From Bacteroidales bacterium (GTDB lineage Bacteria; Bacteroidota; Bacteroidia; Bacteroidales; VadinHA17): a stretch of DNA of 33,171 nucleotides. Location: positions 1 through 33,171 of the forward strand of contig JALONU010000009.1 of the NCBI GenBank assembly GCA_025454775.1. Direction: 5' to 3'. Numbering within the stretch: position 1 is the stretch's first letter; every line of letters starts with the position of its first letter. The position numbers were made by a program, and so were the translations under genes. The notes under the pieces are model-generated. The model saw nothing but the letters and a program-made list of their open reading frames with translations, did not search any database and was not told the origin of the DNA. Below, in pieces: positions 6,657 to 13,841 of this stretch.

Positions 6657-8584
6657 ACAACGGGAAAAAACTCAATATAGCTCTTGCCGGCCAGGGAAAC
6701 GCCGGGAAATCTTCCGTGTTCAACTTCCTTACCGGCCTGCACCAGCATATCGGCAACTGGGCAGGAAAAACAATTGAAAAAAGGGAAGGCACCCTTTTTT
6801 ACAAGGGTTATACCATCGACGTCCTCGACCTGCCGGGAATTTACTCCCTGACCACATTTTCAGTCGAGGAGCAGATCGCACATGAACACATTATCAGGCA
6901 AAAGCCCGATTATGTAATAAATGTTGTCGATTCCACAAACCTTGAAAGAAACCTGATCTTCACTCTGCAGCTTCTTGAGCTTGAGTGTCCTATAATACTG
7001 GCCCTCAACAGGTTCGACCTTGCTGCAAAAAAGGGGATGTCTGTCAGCACAAAAAAACTGCAGAAGATCCTTGGCGTTCCTGTTGTGGCAACCATTGCCT
7101 CCAGGGGATCAGGGCTTACCAGCGTAATCGACAGGATCATCGAGCACAGGGAAAAATACACGTATTATAAACCGCCCTCTTACGGGAAGGAAATAGAATC
7201 CGCAATATCAGAGCTGAATGAACTTCTGAATAACACCGGTCTTCCATATCCTGTCAGGTGGCTGTCAATAAAGCTTATTGAAAAAGACCCGGAAATTTCA
7301 AAGATCATAGCAGAAAAAAGACCGGAGGCTGTTGAAAAGGCGGTTGCCCTGGGGAAGAAGCTTGAAGAGATACATGGCCATGATTCTTCAATAATAATAT
7401 CCGACGAGAGAAGTCACCTGGCAGCCCAGATCACCAGGGACATAGTAAGGCTCGATCCTCTGAGAAAGATCTCCCTGAAAGAAAAACTTGAGGCTCTTAC
7501 AACGCATAAATTTTCAGGATATCTTATAATGATCCTTATCCTTGGGGGTATGTTCCTGACTGTGTTCAAGCTGGGCAACTGGCTGTCGGGTATCCTCGAT
7601 ACACTTTTTGGCAGCCTCCATCTATGGTGGAACGACAGTGTCGGAACCGGTGCCGCCGCTGCACTTGGCTGGTCGGCAGTCGAAAGCGTTCTTGCCCTTA
7701 TGCAGATAGCCTTTCCATATATCCTTCCTTTTTACATACTGCTTTACATTCTTGAAGACTGGGGTTATATTGCAAGGATCTCATTCCTCATGGACAAGTT
7801 TATGCACAAGATGGGAATACACGGCAAAGGCTGCATTTCCTTCATCATCGGGTTCGGATGCAATGTTCCGGGCTGCCTTTCGTGCCGTATAATGGAATCG
7901 AGGCGTGAAAGGTTTATAACTGCAGTTCTTGTAACCCTTGTACCCTGTTCTGCAGTTTCCGTGATAATTTTCGGCCTTGTTGGAAAATATGTGGGGTTGT
8001 GGTGGGCGTTTGGCCTCTATGCTTTTGCACTTATTATTATCTTCATTGCCGGCAAATTATCTTCAAAGCTCCTTCTGGGAGAACCTGTCGAGCTTATCAT
8101 GCCGATGCCGGACTACAAGACACCCAGTCCGAAAACAATTATGGTTCAGACCTGGGATGCACTCAGGGAATTCATTTATATAGCCGCACCGATAGTCATA
8201 ATTTCGGGTGTTGTCATCCAGGCAATAAATCTTGCAGGATGGATGCCGGCCATTTCTTCAATACTCAGTCCGGTAACGGTCACATGGCTCGGCCTTCCCT
8301 CAATAACAGGCATCCTGCTTATATTCGGTATTTTACGAAAAGAGCTTATTCTTGTTATGCTTGCAGCTTACCTTGGCACTACGGAATTTGCAACCGTTCT
8401 CTCTCCTCAGCAGATGATCACACTGGCGGTAGTCAGCATGTTCTATGTACCCTGCGTGGCCACAATTTCGGTGCTGTGGAAGGAATACGGCTGGAAAAAA
8501 GCCCTTGCAGTATGCCTGCTTGAAATCCTCTTTGCAATTGTTCTGGCAGGCATTGCTAAAAGGCTGCTGGACCTTGTTTTCTGA
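6653..8584 (+). CDS. feoB: Ferrous iron transporter FeoB
   Basis: A 643-residue FeoB, the inner-membrane transporter for Fe(II) and in some species Mn(II), with an N-terminal GTPase. G1 is GQGNAGKSS (13-21), G3 is DLPG (59-62), G4 is NRFD (119-122) and G5 includes ASRG. After a linker domain the membrane part begins near residue 282; it has two Gate regions, the first with GFGCNVPGCLSCR near 400 and VTLVPCSAV further on. The protein is shorter than the E. coli form (about 770) and lacks the C-terminal FeoC-like tail; the Gate region with Pro-Gly-Cys resembles archaeal and anaerobe FeoB. The start overlaps feoA by 4 bp. Control by the upstream ArsR-type repressor rather than Fur or DtxR is unusual. 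Confidence 0.95.
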   Translation: MNNGKKLNIALAGQGNAGKSSVFNFLTGLHQHIGNWAGKTIEKREGTLFYKGYTIDVLDLPGIYSLTTFSVEEQIAHEHIIRQKPDYVINVVDSTNLERNLIFTLQLLELECPIILALNRFDLAAKKGMSVSTKKLQKILGVPVVATIASRGSGLTSVIDRIIEHREKYTYYKPPSYGKEIESAISELNELLNNTGLPYPVRWLSIKLIEKDPEISKIIAEKRPEAVEKAVALGKKLEEIHGHDSSIIISDERSHLAAQITRDIVRLDPLRKISLKEKLEALTTHKFSGYLIMILILGGMFLTVFKLGNWLSGILDTLFGSLHLWWNDSVGTGAAAALGWSAVESVLALMQIAFPYILPFYILLYILEDWGYIARISFLMDKFMHKMGIHGKGCISFIIGFGCNVPGCLSCRIMESRRERFITAVLVTLVPCSAVSVIIFGLVGKYVGLWWAFGLYAFALIIIFIAGKLSSKLLLGEPVELIMPMPDYKTPSPKTIMVQTWDALREFIYIAAPIVIISGVVIQAINLAGWMPAISSILSPVTVTWLGLPSITGILLIFGILRKELILVMLAAYLGTTEFATVLSPQQMITLAVVSMFYVPCVATISVLWKEYGWKKALAVCLLEILFAIVLAGIAKRLLDLVF

Positions 8585-8592
8585 ATAGTTTT

Positions 8593-8886
8593 TCAGGTTT
8601 CGATCTTTGCCATCCTGAAAGGCCTGATCTCAATTTTCTCCCAGACCTTATCCCGGATATACGGTTCTTTCTCCAGGAGCCTGTCGAGGCTCTGCCTGTC
8701 CTCAGCTTCATAGAGTATCATCGACCCTATCATTTTCCCTTCATCGTCGAGGATCGCTCCTCCGCAAAGAAAATTTCCGGCTTTCTTGACTGCCGCGATC
8801 TTTTCAAGGTGCTCGGGGCGGCTCTTCATCCTCCTTTCAAAAGCATCCTTGTCGGTACCATCATAGGCTAAAAGTAAAAACTGCAT
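8593..8886 (-). CDS. YciI family protein
   Basis: A 97-residue protein with a YCII-related fold (dimeric ferredoxin-like). It shows the opening strand MQFLLLAYDGTD, then RPEHLEKI followed by KKAGNFLCGGAILDDEGKMIGSM, the Gly-rich core of the family, and a C-terminal IEIRPFRMA strand. YciI-like proteins may act in small-molecule catabolism, but no general reaction is known. The ATG at 8886 is chosen because it coincides with the family N-terminus; the longer in-frame start at 9039 would translate through a palindromic repeat. It is convergent with feoB, with an 8-bp gap. Confidence 0.85.
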   Translation of the reverse strand: MQFLLLAYDGTDKDAFERRMKSRPEHLEKIAAVKKAGNFLCGGAILDDEGKMIGSMILYEAEDRQSLDRLLEKEPYIRDKVWEKIEIRPFRMAKIET

Positions 8887-8936
8887 AGTCTGGTATATAT
8901 TAAATTTTAAAATTAGTATCTGAAATTGTACCCATA

Positions 8937-9119
8937 AAATCGCGGATCGCTTGAAAATCAATTTATTTACCCCATCCCCAAGGGGAGTAAATTGATTTTC
9001 TTCGCTCCCCTTGGGGTCGGGGTATACGAAGAAAATCAATTAAGTTTTCTAATTGGTACCTGATATTCATAATAGTTTATAAAGATCCCATAAACAAAAA
9101 TACCAAACATCCGCGATTT
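8937..9119. repeat. Multi-hairpin intergenic element with 11-bp terminal inverted repeats
   Basis: AAATCGCGGAT at 8937-8947 is exactly inverted at 9109-9119. Inside, GAAAATCAATTTA (8953-8965) pairs perfectly with 8988-9000, and AATTGATTTTCTTCG (8990-9004) pairs perfectly with CGAAGAAAATCAATT (9027-9041). The middle segment can therefore pair left or right, but not both. The loops carry CCCCATCCCCAAGGGGAG (8970-8987) and its near inverse CTCCCCTTGGGG (9005-9016). An imperfect 17-bp direct repeat (8911-8927 and 9051-9067, three mismatches) spans the centre. There is no coding capacity. It may be a mobile palindromic element of MITE or REP type. Confidence 0.8.
9095..9102 (-). promoter_or_regulatory. 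Possible -7 box for the YciI gene
   Basis: Read leftward the sequence is TATTTTTG, which fits TAnnTTTG. Used for the YciI gene it would give a leader of about 200 nt containing the whole multi-hairpin element. No clear -33 element is seen, so this is tentative. Confidence 0.3.
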
Positions 9120-9138
9120 CCTTCATCCCTTATTTATT

Positions 9139-9146
9139 TATATTTG
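9139..9146 (+). promoter_or_regulatory. -7 box almost touching the Nramp start codon
   Basis: TATATTTG matches TAnnTTTG exactly and ends only 5 bp before the ATG at 9152. In Bacteroidota transcription begins about 7 bp after this box, which here falls on the start codon, so the mRNA may be leaderless. Confidence 0.55.
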
Positions 9147-9151
9147 CAATA

Positions 9152-10444
9152 ATGCTGAAAATTAGCAAGATATTCAATCCGCTCAGGATATTCGGGGATC
9201 TGAAGAGAAAAGACCACAAACCTGTTTTCGGGGCTCTTGATATCTTTAAATATATAGGCCCCGGCCTGCTTGTAACGGTAGGATTTACCGATCCCGGCAA
9301 CTGGGCTGCCAATATTGCCACGGGATCCGGTTACGGCTATACCCTTCTCTGGATAGTGACCCTTTCCACAATAATGCTTGTCCTGCTGCAGCATAATGTC
9401 GCCCATCTTGGAATTGCAACCGGCTACTGCCTTGCCGAAGCTGCAACAATACATATCAACAAGAAGGTTTCGCGGGGTGTGCTTTCCTTCGCAACGCTGG
9501 CTTCCGTAGCTACCTCTCTTGCCGAAATCCTTGGCGGCGCGATAGCCCTGGAAATGCTATTCAGGGTGCCTGTGAAAATCGGTTCGGTGCTTGTAACCAT
9601 ATTTGTCCTGATAATGCTGTTTACCAACTCATACAGGAAAATTGAAAAGTGGATTATAGGCTTTGTTTCCATAATTGGTCTTTCGTTTTTATACGAATTA
9701 TTTCTTGTAGATGTGGATTGGCCTCTTGCGATTGTTTCGTGGGTAAAACCTTCTATTCCCGAAGGTTCAATGCTGCTTCTGATGAGCGTGCTTGGCGCCG
9801 TGGTAATGCCTCATAATCTTTTTCTTCATTCGGAGGTGATCCAGAGCCGCCAGTGGAACCTCGAAAATGACACTGTTATAAGGAAACAGCTGAAATTCGA
9901 ATTTGCAGATACTCTCTTTTCCATGATAATCGGATGGGCAATCAACAGCGCCATGATTTTGCTTGCAGCAGCAACATTCTTCAGGAATAATATAAAGGTA
10001 GATGAGCTTCAGCAGGCAAAAAGCCTTCTTGAACCGCTGCTGGGGTCAAATGCCGCAGTGATATTCGCTGTAGCACTTCTCTTCTCCGGAATAGCCTCAT
10101 CAATAACCTCGGCAATGGCGGGCGGATCAATTGTATCAGGCATGTTCAGGGAACCTTACGATATTAAAGACAGCCATACCCGGACAGGCGTCCTGGTTTC
10201 CCTTCTTGGGGCTCTCGCCATAATTTTCTTCATCAGCGACCCTTTCAAGGGACTTATTCTCTCACAGGTATTTCTCAGTATTCAGCTGCCTTTCACGGTG
10301 GCCATCCAGGTATACCTTACTTCTTCAAGAAAAGTGATGGGTGAATACGTAAACACAAGGTTTATGGTCGTTTTACTCTCAATAATTGCCGCTGTGGTAA
10401 TATTCCTTAATCTCAAGCTTCTGTTCGACATCATATTCAGATAA
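9152..10444 (+). CDS. mntH: Nramp family divalent metal ion transporter
   Basis: A 430-residue proton-coupled inner-membrane importer of Mn(II), Fe(II) or related ions. The two metal-binding helices carry canonical residues: TDPGNW at 46-51 (Asp47 and Asn50 in helix 1) and VMPHNLFLHS at 218-227 (Met219 and His221 in helix 6). About eleven hydrophobic helices follow a polar N-terminal tail of 30 residues. The Met favours Mn/Fe over Mg or Al as substrate, from what is known of the family. It stands one gene away from the ArsR-feoAB cluster, so metal uptake is concentrated here, but no ArsR-type operator was found at its own promoter. The patatin-like gene starts 17 bp downstream and is probably co-transcribed. 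Confidence 0.92.
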   Translation: MLKISKIFNPLRIFGDLKRKDHKPVFGALDIFKYIGPGLLVTVGFTDPGNWAANIATGSGYGYTLLWIVTLSTIMLVLLQHNVAHLGIATGYCLAEAATIHINKKVSRGVLSFATLASVATSLAEILGGAIALEMLFRVPVKIGSVLVTIFVLIMLFTNSYRKIEKWIIGFVSIIGLSFLYELFLVDVDWPLAIVSWVKPSIPEGSMLLLMSVLGAVVMPHNLFLHSEVIQSRQWNLENDTVIRKQLKFEFADTLFSMIIGWAINSAMILLAAATFFRNNIKVDELQQAKSLLEPLLGSNAAVIFAVALLFSGIASSITSAMAGGSIVSGMFREPYDIKDSHTRTGVLVSLLGALAIIFFISDPFKGLILSQVFLSIQLPFTVAIQVYLTSSRKVMGEYVNTRFMVVLLSIIAAVVIFLNLKLLFDIIFR

Positions 10445-10461
10445 TCAACCACCCGACAGCA

Positions 10462-11253
10462 ATGCCAGAAGAAAAATACAGAATCGGATTGGTTCTCAGC
10501 GGAGGTGGCGCAAGAGGATTTGCGCATCTCGGCGTAATGCAGGCTTTTACGGAAGAGGGTATCCTTCCCGATATCATCTCTGGAACAAGCGCGGGATCGC
10601 TTGCCGGAGCTCTTTATTGCGACGGTCATAGCCCGAAGGAGATACTGGCGATCATGAAGCCTGAAAGCAAGCTCTCCCTGATGCGCCCTGTACTTCCCCG
10701 CGACGGACTGCTCGAAATTTCAGGTATTGCAAGAATACTGGAAGCACACCTGACGGCCAGAAGGTTTGAAGACCTTAAGATTCCTCTCATTGTCTGTGCC
10801 ACAGATATCAACAACGCAAAACCGGTGTATTTCTCCAAAGGCGAGCTTATTACTTCACTGATCGCTTCATCGAGCATCCCGGTTTTATTCAAACCGGTAA
10901 AAATCAACAATATACAATTTCTGGACGGTGGCGTTCTCGATAATTTCCCGGTTAAGCCTATTGAAAACAAGTGCAGGTTCCTTATAGGTTCCTTTGTCAA
11001 TCCCGTAGGATATGAAGCTGCAACATCAGGGCTTATTACAATAGCTGTCAGGACTTTCATGCTCGACCAGGCAAAGGAGGTTGAACAGAAGGGCGGCAAA
11101 TTTGACATACTGATAGCTCCTGCCGAGCTGACAAAATTCAGTATCCTCGGCGTGGAAAAAGCCGATGCGCTTTATGAGCTGGGATATAAAAAAACAAAGG
11201 AAAAACTTAGAGACCCGGAAATTCAGAAGGTCATCAGAATGAAGCTGGGGTGA
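10462..11253 (+). CDS. Patatin-like phospholipase (RssA/YchK-like)
   Basis: A 263-residue serine hydrolase of the bacterial patatin family. It has the oxyanion loop SGGGARGFAHLG (13-24), the nucleophile elbow GTSAG (41-45) with Ser43, and the catalytic Asp155 in LDGGVLDNFP. The length fits the compact cytoplasmic RssA-type group; there is no signal peptide or C-terminal barrel. Activity on phospholipid acyl esters is predicted but the natural substrate is unknown. The gene follows the Nramp gene by 17 bp in the same direction, suggesting one transcript. A G/C hairpin at 11314-11329 may end it. Confidence 0.88.
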   Translation: MPEEKYRIGLVLSGGGARGFAHLGVMQAFTEEGILPDIISGTSAGSLAGALYCDGHSPKEILAIMKPESKLSLMRPVLPRDGLLEISGIARILEAHLTARRFEDLKIPLIVCATDINNAKPVYFSKGELITSLIASSSIPVLFKPVKINNIQFLDGGVLDNFPVKPIENKCRFLIGSFVNPVGYEAATSGLITIAVRTFMLDQAKEVEQKGGKFDILIAPAELTKFSILGVEKADALYELGYKKTKEKLRDPEIQKVIRMKLG

Positions 11254-11277
11254 GGCAGGTAGCACACCCTGCATCTC

Positions 11278-11329
11278 CAACCCCCCAACCCCCCCTGTTT
11301 ACCTACCCCCCAACCCCCCTAAAGGGGGG
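11278..11329. repeat. C-tract direct repeat with CCCCCC/GGGGGG hairpin
   Basis: The string ACCCCCCAACCCCCC occurs twice in this stretch. The second copy runs into a perfect hairpin, CCCCCC (11314-11319), TAAA loop, GGGGGG (11324-11329). Such elements are frequent between genes in Bacteroidota. Here it lies between convergent genes (patatin-like and PurF-like) and could slow transcription from both sides, although no T-run follows. Confidence 0.65.
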
Positions 11330-11405
11330 CTATAGACCCAATTCTCGGCGATTGCACACCTTCTCCCCTTCCCCCCATCTTCTCTTCCTTCTTTGGTCTT
11401 TGGTC

Positions 11406-12809
11406 TTAAAAATATGAGCTTCCGTCCCAGCAATGCGTGCACAGCTTTTCCTTCGGAAGGCCGATAGCTTCAACGAGGTCGTCGAGGCGCTGGTACAGGA
11501 GTGAGTCCAGGTCAAGCTTTTCGGCAATCTTAGCAACCATTTTCCTGTATTTCTCATTGTCGGGATCTGAGAATTCCTTAAGGTCCTTTTCGGTTCCGCC
11601 AAGCTCGCTGACGGCTCTGCGGGCAGCAAGTTCCATCGGGGAGCGGGACTGTGTGAAGTTCAGGAAATCACAGGAATACAATAATGGAGGACAGGCGATC
11701 CTCATATGAATCTCGGCGGCTCCGTTCTTTCTCATATCGTTGGTATTATCCTTCAGCTGGGTTCCCCTGACTATGCTGTCGTCGAGAAAGACCATTTTCT
11801 TACCTTCTATAGCGGCCTTGTTGGGAATGAGCTTCATCCTTGCAACAAGATCCCTCTGTTCCTGGAATGATGGAAGGAAGCTTCTCGGCCATGTTGCCGT
11901 ATATTTGGAATATGGTCTCATGGTCGGAATTCCCTTTTCATTTCCGTAGCCTATCGAATGGCCTACTCCGGAATCGGGTATTCCGCATACGATGTCAGCC
12001 TCAACATTATCCCTCTTTGCAAGACAGGCTCCGCACCTGTACCGGCATTCGTCGACGTTTATTCCTTCATAATAGGAAGGAGGATATCCGTAATAAACCC
12101 ACAGGAAGGAGCATACCTGCATCTTATCTCCTGGTTTTCGCAGCTGTCTGAATCCGTCCGCATTTACATGCAGTATCTCGCCGGGGCCCAGATAATATTC
12201 TATTTCAAAGCCTGTATTTGGAAATGCGCATGTCTCTGATGCCACCGCCATGGAGCCGTCTTTCTTTCCTATCACTACAGGGGTTCTGCCGAGCTTATCC
12301 CGGGCAGCTAAAATTCCTTCTTCGGTAAGGATCATCAGCGAACATGATCCTTTTACATTTTCATATACATTTTCTATCCCGTCAACGAAATTGTCTTTCT
12401 CGCATATCAGGTTCGCAACTACTTCCGTAGGGTTAATGTTCCCCTGAAAGTTCTCGGTGAGATGCATTTTCCGACCTAGTATCCTGGCTTCCAGCTCGTC
12501 AATGTTAACGAGGCGGCTTACGGTCACAATTGCAAAACGGCCCAGGTGAGAATTAAAAAGAAGCGGCTGGGGATCCGTGTCACTTATTATTCCCATACCT
12601 GAAAATCCCCTGAATTCCTTCAGCTCATCTTCAAATTTGGTCCTGAAATATGCATTTTCAAGAGTGTGTATGGATCTTCTGAACCCCTTTTCAGGTACAA
12701 TAAATACCAGGCCTGCACGTTTAGTTCCAAGATGAGAATGATAATCGGTCCCGTAAAAAACATCTTTTACGCAATCCTGTTTGGACACAACACCAAAAAA
12801 ACCACTCAT
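11406..12809 (-). CDS. PurF-like amidophosphoribosyltransferase paralogue lacking the nucleophilic Cys
   Basis: A 467-residue protein with both PurF domains. PurF makes phosphoribosylamine from PRPP and glutamine, the first step of purine synthesis. The phosphoribosyltransferase half is intact: IPDSG at 277-281 and the PRPP loop FLDDSIVRGT at 341-350. Four Cys (233, 380, 457, 460) lie where the Fe-S cluster ligands of B. subtilis PurF are found. The glutaminase half keeps its fold, but the N-terminus reads Met-Ser-Gly-Phe-Phe-Gly where active PurF has a Cys nucleophile at the (processed) N-terminus; here it is Ser2. Glutamine-dependent activity should therefore be lost. Similar copies with MGGFFG-like starts occur in Bacteroidota, presumably alongside a normal PurF elsewhere. 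An ammonia-dependent or regulatory role is inference. Confidence 0.85.
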   Translation of the reverse strand: MSGFFGVVSKQDCVKDVFYGTDYHSHLGTKRAGLVFIVPEKGFRRSIHTLENAYFRTKFEDELKEFRGFSGMGIISDTDPQPLLFNSHLGRFAIVTVSRLVNIDELEARILGRKMHLTENFQGNINPTEVVANLICEKDNFVDGIENVYENVKGSCSLMILTEEGILAARDKLGRTPVVIGKKDGSMAVASETCAFPNTGFEIEYYLGPGEILHVNADGFRQLRKPGDKMQVCSFLWVYYGYPPSYYEGINVDECRYRCGACLAKRDNVEADIVCGIPDSGVGHSIGYGNEKGIPTMRPYSKYTATWPRSFLPSFQEQRDLVARMKLIPNKAAIEGKKMVFLDDSIVRGTQLKDNTNDMRKNGAAEIHMRIACPPLLYSCDFLNFTQSRSPMELAARRAVSELGGTEKDLKEFSDPDNEKYRKMVAKIAEKLDLDSLLYQRLDDLVEAIGLPKEKLCTHCWDGSSYF

Positions 12810-12897
12810 ATCGTTGATTATTAATAAATTGAAATATATATTGATAATTGTAAATTTAATGATTGAATCGGGATTTCATTATGTTGGGGGATATTAT

Positions 12898-12905
12898 TAT
12901 TTTTG
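12898..12905 (+). promoter_or_regulatory. -7 box before the coiled-coil membrane protein gene
   Basis: TATTTTTG fits TAnnTTTG, with TTTC at 12874-12877 about 20 bp upstream as a weak -33 element. The transcript would start near 12912 and have a leader of about 24 nt before the ATG at 12936. Confidence 0.5.
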
Positions 12906-12935
12906 CAATCCATTATCTTACTAAAAATCACATAA

Positions 12936-13841
12936 ATGGCAGAACAAATAACTAATTCTGGGAAGATCCCTGAAATAAAGAAAGGTGCTCCTATCGGAAT
13001 GATAGCGCTTTCAATCATCCTGACAGCCGCACTTGTATTTCTTGTCGTAATGTATTTTGACCAGAAGAACAAAATGGTCGAAATGGAAACAGCCCTTACG
13101 CAGGAAAAAGATTCCCTGGCTAATGAGCTGCGCCTGATGATGCATGCCTATGATACTCTCAAGACAGACAACGACAGCCTCAATGCAGGACTGGAAAGGC
13201 AGAAACAGAGAATCGCACAGCTGCTCTCGGTAAATGCCTCCAACGTTCAGCTCATCAGGAAATATAAAGCTGAGATTTCAACCATGAGAGAAATAATGAA
13301 GAGCTATATCGTCCAGATAGACTCCCTGAATACCAGAAACAAGATCCTGGTGGCAGAAAACACCCAGATAAAGCAGCAGATAACAGAAGTTCAGAATGTC
13401 AATACCGAACTTGAAAAAGTCCGCGATGCCCTTACCGAGAAGGTAGAGGTTGCATCTGTGATCCAGGCAAAGAACATTTCGGCTGTCGCCGTGAACAAGA
13501 AGAACAAGGAAACCTCCAGGCTTAGTCTTATGTCGAAACTCCGGGTAGGGTTCACCCTGAGGGAGAATCCCATCGCTTCGGCAGGACAGAAACAGGTCTA
13601 CCTCAGGGTAATAAGGCCCGATTCGCTTGTAATAACAACCAGCCCCGACAATCTCTTTGAGTTTGAAGGCAACAGGATAATTTTCTCTGCAACCCGTACC
13701 ATTGATTACATGAATCAGGACATCGAGGTGACCATCTGGGTTGACAACACCGGTGATTTTATAGTGGGTAATTATCTTGCCGAAGTTTATCTCGACGGCG
13801 TAATGATAGGAAAAACGACTTTCGTGCTTACCAAAAGGTGA
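12936..13841 (+). CDS. Single-pass membrane protein with long coiled coil and C-terminal beta domain
   Basis: A 301-residue protein of unknown function. A polar N-terminus of about 19 residues precedes one membrane helix (about 20-41). A long heptad-rich coiled coil follows, about 45-175, with many Glu, Lys, Gln and Asn (for example NDSLNAGLERQKQRIAQLL). The last 110 residues look beta-rich (QKQVYLRVIRPDSLVI, GNYLAEVYLDGVMIGKTTFV) and may form an immunoglobulin-like domain outside the cytoplasm. The layout suits a periplasmic scaffold anchored in the inner membrane. It has its own promoter and is divergent from the PurF-like gene. Its stop codon abuts the stop codon of hemW with no base between. 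Confidence 0.7.
   Translation: MAEQITNSGKIPEIKKGAPIGMIALSIILTAALVFLVVMYFDQKNKMVEMETALTQEKDSLANELRLMMHAYDTLKTDNDSLNAGLERQKQRIAQLLSVNASNVQLIRKYKAEISTMREIMKSYIVQIDSLNTRNKILVAENTQIKQQITEVQNVNTELEKVRDALTEKVEVASVIQAKNISAVAVNKKNKETSRLSLMSKLRVGFTLRENPIASAGQKQVYLRVIRPDSLVITTSPDNLFEFEGNRIIFSATRTIDYMNQDIEVTIWVDNTGDFIVGNYLAEVYLDGVMIGKTTFVLTKR

Noticed and set aside
8887-9039. N-terminal extension of the YciI protein
   Set aside because: The added 51 residues come from the palindromic repeat; the family starts at MQFLLLAYDG.
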